This document shows positions 59,251 to 64,000 of a stretch of DNA of 64,000 bases, piece by piece. The DNA comes from Paraconexibacter antarcticus (GTDB taxonomy: Bacteria > Actinomycetota > Thermoleophilia > Solirubrobacterales > Solirubrobacteraceae), in contig NZ_CP098502.1 in assembly GCF_024220175.1 (NCBI RefSeq), positions 3,476,514 to 3,540,513 on the forward strand. Direction: 5' to 3'. Numbering within the stretch: position 1 is the first letter of the stretch; each line of letters starts with the position of its first letter. The translations under genes were made by a program, and so were the position numbers. The notes under the pieces were generated by a model. It was not told the origin of the DNA and ran no database searches. It was given only the letters and a program-made list of their open reading frames with translations.

Positions 59251-61430
59251 GCGGCCACCGGGTCGGACTCGAGCTCGGCGAGCTCCGCGGCGAGCAGCGC
59301 ATGGTCCGGGTCGGCGAGGGCGGGGTCGGCGTCGAGCAGGAGCTGGGCGCGATCGTGGGCGCGGGCGAGCAGCTCGCCGTCCTCGGGCAGGCGGGCGAAG
59401 CGGTGGCGGGCCATGCCGGACTGGCGGGTGCCGGTGATCTCACCCTCCCCGCGCAGCTCGAGGTCGATCTCGGCGAGGCGGAAGCCGTCGGTGTGCTCCG
59501 CGAGGGCCTGCAGGCGGCGCGAGTCGGCCGGGCCGAACAGGAGGCAGAGCGAGGCGTGCTCGCCGCGCCCGACGCGCCCGCGCAGCTGGTGCAGCTGCGA
59601 GATGCCGTACCGCTCGGCGTCCTCGACGATCATGACCGTCGCGTTCGGGACGTCGATGCCCACCTCGATGACGGTCGTGGCGACGAGCACGTCGGCCTCC
59701 CCGGCGGCGAACCGCGCCATCGTCTCGGCCTTCTCGCGGGACTTCATCTGCCCGTGCATGAGGACGACCTCGAAGTCCACGAGCTCGCCGGCCTGCAGGC
59801 GCTCGTACTCGGCGGTCGCCGCGCGGGCGGCGAGCGCCTCGGACTCGCTCACGAGCGGGCAGACGACGAACGCCTGACGGCCGGCGAGCAGCTCCTCGCG
59901 CAGCCGGTCGTAGGCGCGCGCGCGGCCCTGCTCGCCGGAGACCACGTGGGTCGCGATCGGCCGGCGGCCCTTCGGCAGCTCGCGCAGCGCGGTGACGTCG
60001 AGCGCGCCGAAGGAGGCGAGCCGCAGCGTCCGGGGGATCGGCGTCGCGGTCATGTGGAGAACGTGCGGGAGGTGCCCCGCACGGGCCTTCGCGTCGAGCG
60101 CGCTGCGCTGGCGGACGCCGAAGCGGTGCTGCTCGTCGACGACCGCGAGCGCGAGGTCGGCGAAGGCGACGTCCGGCTCGATGAGCGCGTGCGTGCCGAC
60201 GAGGAGGTCGAGCTCGCCGCTCGCCAGGCGGGCGAGGAGCGCCCGGCGGCGGGCGGTCGTCGTGGAGCCCGTGAGGAGGGCGCCGCGGACGGGCGGGTGG
60301 GGTCCGAGTCCCGCCGTGGCGAGCAGCCCGTCGTCGGCGAGGCCCGGGAGCAGCGCCGAGAGCGTCGCGAAGTGCTGCTCGGCGAGCGTCTCGGTCGGCG
60401 CCATCAGCGTCGCCTGCCGGCCCGCGTCGACGGCGCGGAGCATCGCGTGGAGGGCGACGACGGTCTTCCCCGAGCCCACCTCCCCCATGAGCAGCCGCTG
60501 CATCGGCCGGTCGCGCGCGAGGTCGCGGTCGACCTCGTCCATCGCGCGCAGCTGATCGCCGGTCGGGGTGAACGGCAGCAGCTCGCGGCGCCAGTGCGCC
60601 GACACGGCCGGCGCGGCGTCGAGCGGGACGGCGGCGTGCGCGCCGCGGCGCTGGGCGCGCAGCCGCAGCTGGACGATCTGGTCGAGGAGCAGCTCGTCGA
60701 ACGCGAGCCGCCGGCGACCCTCCTCGTGGTCGGAGAAGTGCGCGGCCCCGAGCGCGGCGACGCGGTCGGGCAGCGCCTCGGCCCGGCGCAGAGCGAGCGG
60801 CAGCGGGTCGACGACGTCGTGGATGTGGGCGCGCTGCGCCTGCACCGCCGCGAGGATCTGGGTCGAGGTGATGCCCTTCGTCGCCGGGTACTGCGCGACC
60901 GCCGCGCCCGTCGCGACGAGCTGGTCGGTCACCGCGTGCGAGTTCACGCGGAAGCGGTTGCCGCCCTGGTACTTGCCGGCGAGGACGAGCCGGGTGCCCG
61001 GGACGTACTGCCGGTGCAGCCACGGCTGGTTGAAGAACGTCGCCTCCATGACGCCGCTGCCGTCGACGACGATCGCCTGGACGAGCGGCTTCATGCCGCG
61101 GCGGCGGACCGGCCGCGAGGTGATGCGGCGCACCTCGACGACGACCGTCGCGACCTCGCCCTCGACGAGCTCCTCGATGAGGCGGCCCTCGCCGCTGTCG
61201 CGCGGGAGGTGACGCAGGAGGTCGCCGACCGTGTGCAGACCGAGCAGCTCGGCCGCCTCCGCGACGGTCGGGATCGCCCAGGTCAGCGGCTCCTCGAGCG
61301 CGGACGGCCGGGGATAGCGGACGGGCGCGCCGCGCAGGTCGGCGTCGCTCAGCGCGGCGGGGTCGGCGAAGTGCGTCGGCACGGCCCGAGGATCTTCCCG
61401 CACCGGCGGGACGATGGCCCCCTGGGCCAT
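59247..61430 (-). CDS. recG: ATP-dependent DNA helicase RecG
   Basis: A 727-residue superfamily-2 helicase. The wedge (OB) domain is near VVEVRRITSRPVRRRGMKPL. Walker A is LLMGEVGSGKTVVALHAML, the Walker B box is VVDEQHRFGVRQR, motif III is HMTATPIPRTLRL and the C-half has HGQMKSREKAETMARFA and QLRGRVGRGEHASLCLL. It remodels stalled forks and Holliday junctions. ATG 61430 is plausible although GGGAG lies too close; homology starts a few residues in. Confidence 0.94.
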   Translation of the reverse strand: MAQGAIVPPVREDPRAVPTHFADPAALSDADLRGAPVRYPRPSALEEPLTWAIPTVAEAAELLGLHTVGDLLRHLPRDSGEGRLIEELVEGEVATVVVEVRRITSRPVRRRGMKPLVQAIVVDGSGVMEATFFNQPWLHRQYVPGTRLVLAGKYQGGNRFRVNSHAVTDQLVATGAAVAQYPATKGITSTQILAAVQAQRAHIHDVVDPLPLALRRAEALPDRVAALGAAHFSDHEEGRRRLAFDELLLDQIVQLRLRAQRRGAHAAVPLDAAPAVSAHWRRELLPFTPTGDQLRAMDEVDRDLARDRPMQRLLMGEVGSGKTVVALHAMLRAVDAGRQATLMAPTETLAEQHFATLSALLPGLADDGLLATAGLGPHPPVRGALLTGSTTTARRRALLARLASGELDLLVGTHALIEPDVAFADLALAVVDEQHRFGVRQRSALDAKARAGHLPHVLHMTATPIPRTLRLASFGALDVTALRELPKGRRPIATHVVSGEQGRARAYDRLREELLAGRQAFVVCPLVSESEALAARAATAEYERLQAGELVDFEVVLMHGQMKSREKAETMARFAAGEADVLVATTVIEVGIDVPNATVMIVEDAERYGISQLHQLRGRVGRGEHASLCLLFGPADSRRLQALAEHTDGFRLAEIDLELRGEGEITGTRQSGMARHRFARLPEDGELLARAHDRAQLLLDADPALADPDHALLAAELAELESDPVAA

Positions 61431-61468
61431 CTCCCGGCCGGATCAAGCCCTCTGGGCGCAGATCCGGC

Positions 61469-63148
61469 TCATTCCGCGGAGAGCAGCCACCAGTAGCTCG
61501 GCTGGCCGCCGTCGGACCACTCGAGCTCCACGCCGGAGTCGACGAGCGACGCGACGGCGTCCTCGCCGAGCGGGGCGCCCTGGCCGGCGATGCAGGTGAT
61601 GAGCTCGGCGTCCTCCGCCAGCGCGGTGAGCACGGCGCGGAGCGTCTCGCGCGGCTGTCCCCAGGAGACGAGCTCCTCGTCGACGAAGCCGACGGCGTCA
61701 CCGATCGCGTAGCGACCGGCGGGGTCGACGCGGGCGGCCGGCGCGACGGCACCGATGCGGATGCCGTCGGCGGCGGACTGCATCGCGCGGGCGTTGCCCG
61801 CCGCGTCGCCGCCCGGCGACATCGCCACCGCCGCGGCGAGGCCGGCCTGCAGGGAGCGGATCGGCAGCACGTGGACGGTCTTGTCCGACAGGTCGGCCGC
61901 GCGCTCGGCGGCCATGATGACGTTCGGCGAGTTCGGCAGGACGACGACCTGCTCGGCGGGGACGTCGTGGATCCCGGCGAGGAGGTCGTACGTCGACGGG
62001 TTCATCGTCGGGCCGCCGTCGAGCGGCTGGACCCCCATCGAGCGGAAGAGCCCGGCGAACCCGGCGGACGGCACGACGGCGAGCGCCCCCGTCCGCTGGC
62101 CGGGGACGGCCTGCACCGGGGCGCCCGGGTAGCCGTTGCCGGCCATCCGCGCCTCGCGCTCGGAGACCTGCACGTGCATGTCCGCGACGTCGAGGCGGCT
62201 GACGTCCCCCGCCCCGTCGAAGACGCCGGTCGCGTGACCGGGGTCGTCGGTGTGGACGTGGACCTTCAGCGTCTGGCGGTCCCCGACGACGAGGACGCTG
62301 TCGCCGATCGCCTCCAGCAGCGGGATGAAGGACTGCGCGTCCAGCCCCCTGCCGGTGACGGCGAAGTTCGTGCAGTAGCGGTAGGTCGAGGACTCGTGCT
62401 CCGGGTGGCTGACCGACGCCTGCGTCCGAGCGGGCGCGTAGTGGTCGAGGTCCGGCGCCTCTCCCCCGCGCAGGGCCGCGACGACGCCCGCGAAGATGAT
62501 CGTCACCGCGTAGCCCCCGGCGTCGACGACCCCGGCCTCCTTGAGGACGGGCAGCAGCTCGGGGCCCTGCTTCACCGACTGCTCGCCGGCGGCGATCGCC
62601 TGCTCGAGGACGTCGGCGATGAGCGAGTTCTGCTTCTCGGCGTTCCACTCGCTCCCCAGGCGCGGGTTCTCGACGTCCTTCAGCGCGGTCGCCGCGGCGG
62701 CGGCCATCTCGCGCATGACGGTGAGCATCGTCCCCTCGGCCGGCATGCGGACGGACGCGTAGGCGCGCTGCGCGGCGCGGGCCATGGCGGAGCTGATGAG
62801 GATCGGATCGACGAGCTCGCCGGGCCGGGAGATGAGCTCCTCGGCGGCGCCGCGGACGAGCTGGCTGAGGATGACGCCGGAGTTGCCGCGCGCACCGAGC
62901 AGCGCCGCGCGGGCGATGCGGTCGTAGACCTCCTCGCGGCCGATCTCGTCGAGCGTGCGGTCGTCGATCGCGGCGAGCGTCTCGACCTCCTCGAGGACGG
63001 CCTGGAGCGTGAGCGCCATGTTGTCCCCGGTGTCGCCGTCGGCGACCGGGAAGACGTTCAGGTCGTTGATCTCCTGACGCCGCGACTCGAGGTGGGCGAG
63101 GGCGCCGTGGACGACGGCGCGGAAGCGGACCAGACTGGGATCAGGCAT
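61469..63148 (-). CDS. DAK2/DegV-related protein (YloV/FakA type)
   Basis: A 559-residue protein. The DhaL/DAK2 domain is at the N-terminus: NVFPVADGDTGDNMALTLQA and ALLGARGNSGVILSQLVRGA bind ATP-Mg. The rest is a FakA-like middle and C-terminal DAK1-2 region with VVVLPNSPNVIMAAERAADL. In Firmicutes FakA phosphorylates fatty acids bound to FakB (DegV). No fakB is in the window. ATG 63148. Position between rpmB and recG is conserved. Confidence 0.92.
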   Translation of the reverse strand: MPDPSLVRFRAVVHGALAHLESRRQEINDLNVFPVADGDTGDNMALTLQAVLEEVETLAAIDDRTLDEIGREEVYDRIARAALLGARGNSGVILSQLVRGAAEELISRPGELVDPILISSAMARAAQRAYASVRMPAEGTMLTVMREMAAAAATALKDVENPRLGSEWNAEKQNSLIADVLEQAIAAGEQSVKQGPELLPVLKEAGVVDAGGYAVTIIFAGVVAALRGGEAPDLDHYAPARTQASVSHPEHESSTYRYCTNFAVTGRGLDAQSFIPLLEAIGDSVLVVGDRQTLKVHVHTDDPGHATGVFDGAGDVSRLDVADMHVQVSEREARMAGNGYPGAPVQAVPGQRTGALAVVPSAGFAGLFRSMGVQPLDGGPTMNPSTYDLLAGIHDVPAEQVVVLPNSPNVIMAAERAADLSDKTVHVLPIRSLQAGLAAAVAMSPGGDAAGNARAMQSAADGIRIGAVAPAARVDPAGRYAIGDAVGFVDEELVSWGQPRETLRAVLTALAEDAELITCIAGQGAPLGEDAVASLVDSGVELEWSDGGQPSYWWLLSAE

Positions 63149-63256
63149 GCGTGGAGACGACTCTACGACCGGGGCGGACGGTGAGGAGACCCCGTGGCAC
63201 GTCGGCGCCTGGCGCGCGCCCCGGGGTCGGAGGCGCGGCCGGGGGAGGCGTCGGGG

Positions 63257-63469
63257 TCAGGCCGCCGGGCGCGGCTGGCTCGTGACCTTCGTGACCTTGC
63301 CGGCCTTCAGGCAGCGCGTGCAGACGTACTCGCGCGACGGCGAGCCGGACACGAGGATGCGCACCTTCTGCAGGTTCGGGTCGAAGCGACGCTTCGTCGC
63401 GACCATCGAGTGGCTTCGGGACTGACCGAAGGCGGGGCCCTTCCCGCAGCTGTGACACACCTTTGCCAT
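63257..63469 (-). CDS. rpmB: Ribosomal protein L28
   Basis: A 70-residue L28, C+ form: CHSCGKGP at the start and CTRCLKAGKVTKV near the end give the four zinc cysteines. SHSMVATKRRFDPNLQKVR is the family core. Large subunit protein. ATG 63469. It leads the rpmB-DAK2-recG-rsmD-coaD cluster. Confidence 0.95.
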   Translation of the reverse strand: MAKVCHSCGKGPAFGQSRSHSMVATKRRFDPNLQKVRILVSGSPSREYVCTRCLKAGKVTKVTSQPRPAA

Positions 63470-63490
63470 AAGGCGAGGCAGTGTAGCCGT

Positions 63491-63841
63491 TCAGGGGGCC
63501 GGGGTGCGGTCCGGCACCGGGGCCGGCGGATGTGCCGGGCGGCGGGACGGGCGCGGCGTGAGGTCGCCGATGCGGACGCCCTCGCGTACCCGGCCGGGCG
63601 CGGGGCGGCTGTCGTCGAGCACCGGGACCGGCAGGCCGTCGCCCTGCGGGGACGGCTCGGGGGCGTCGGGGAGGTCCGGGCCGTCGTCGCCGCGGTCGTC
63701 CCGCGGCCACCAGTCGCGCCAGCTGCCGCGGTCCGGGTCGTCGAAGTCGATCATCCCGTAGATGAGGGCTCCGGCGCCGATGAGGTGCACGGCGACCGTG
63801 AGGACGAGCGCGGCCACCTCGGTGTTGGTCGAGAAGTGCAC
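63491..63841 (-). CDS. Small hypothetical membrane protein with Pro-rich tail
   Basis: A 116-residue protein. One hydrophobic segment (VAALVLTVAVHLIGAGALIYG) is near the N-terminus, then an acidic stretch (FDDPDRGSWRDWWPRDDRGD) and a Pro/Arg-rich, probably disordered tail. No family recognised. GTG 63841. It lies between the partial ribH and rpmB on the same strand. Confidence 0.6.
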   Translation of the reverse strand: MHFSTNTEVAALVLTVAVHLIGAGALIYGMIDFDDPDRGSWRDWWPRDDRGDDGPDLPDAPEPSPQGDGLPVPVLDDSRPAPGRVREGVRIGDLTPRPSRRPAHPPAPVPDRTPAP

Positions 63842-63864
63842 CCGCCCAGCCTAATGCCGCGCGA

Positions 63865-64000
63865 TCACTCCGGTGTGCCGAGCTGCTGACTGAGCGCCGC
63901 GAGCGCGAGGACCGCCTCGGCGGCGTGGCGGCCCTGGTCGCGCTTGTCGCCGCCGGCCCGGGCGAGGGCCTGCTCCATGTTCTCGACGGTCAGGACGCCG
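63865..64000 (-). CDS. ribH: 6,7-dimethyl-8-ribityllumazine synthase, C-terminal end (partial)
   Basis: The minus-strand frame ending at TGA 63867-63865 reads GVLTVENMEQALARAGGDKR and DQGRHAAEAVLALAALSQQL up to GTPE. The GVLT..N.EQA.ARAG and K..KG..AA.A motif is the conserved end of lumazine synthase (riboflavin pathway). About 44 residues are inside the window; the active site lies beyond the edge. Confidence 0.75.
   Translation of the reverse strand, partial: GVLTVENMEQALARAGGDKRDQGRHAAEAVLALAALSQQLGTPE

Overview
The window is very GC-rich DNA with GTG and ATG starts, stop-start overlaps of the ATGA/GTGA type, and a gene order typical of Gram-positive Actinobacteria. The combination of a WhiG/FliA sigma factor beside a XerC/D recombinase, the rnc-smc-ftsY and ffh-rpsP-rimM-trmD-rplS-lepB-rnhB blocks, and several small proteins I associate with Solirubrobacterales suggests a member of the class Thermoleophilia (Patulibacter, Conexibacter or Solirubrobacter relatives). 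That placement is inference from gene content; no 16S gene is present.

Positions 1-18 kb are the accessory part. They hold the tail of a probable secreted protein, two adjacent RibD-C/dihydrofolate-reductase-like genes split by an IS630-family element, an ABC-2 exporter pair, a large YncE/phosphoesterase fusion, two separate YCII-ECF42 sigma modules, an MpaB-type oxygenase behind a strong palindrome, a DsrE-like protein, ThpR, a frameshifted PNPOx-like gene, and several membrane or hydrolase genes.

Positions 18-32 kb carry whiG, xerC/D, an L,D-transpeptidase, a HAD protein and hydrolase that diverge from a shared -10 region, ilvD, an IS982-family element, and the thiD-dprA-comM run, with yraN divergent.

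Positions 32-49 kb are the conserved housekeeping super-cluster, nearly all on the minus strand. It covers protein targeting (ffh, ftsY, lepB), ribosome and tRNA maturation (rpsP, rimM, trmD, rplS, rpmF, rnc), chromosome segregation (smc) and fatty-acid/phospholipid initiation (acpP, plsX). It includes a coiled-coil protein and a 38-residue membrane peptide attached to smc.

Positions 49-64 kb contain an acyl-CoA ligase, sbcCD, a stand-alone winged-helix ATPase behind an unusual array of TTGCG-N3-CGCAA dyads, and the conserved coaD-rsmD-recG-DAK2-rpmB cluster, ending in the 3' part of a probable ribH.

The most interesting signals are the 15-bp-phased dyads in front of the lone ATPase, the apparent CTG start of rnc behind a good Shine-Dalgarno, two different insertion sequences that both landed in TAG stop codons without breaking them, a promoter-like TGTCGA-N17-CG shared by the two ECF42 modules, -10 hexamers 7-8 nt in front of several start codons (leaderless or divergent promoters), and lineage-type insertions or tails in SMC, ThiD and L19. 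No tRNA, rRNA or CRISPR array was seen, and no gene-free stretch exceeds about 300 bases.
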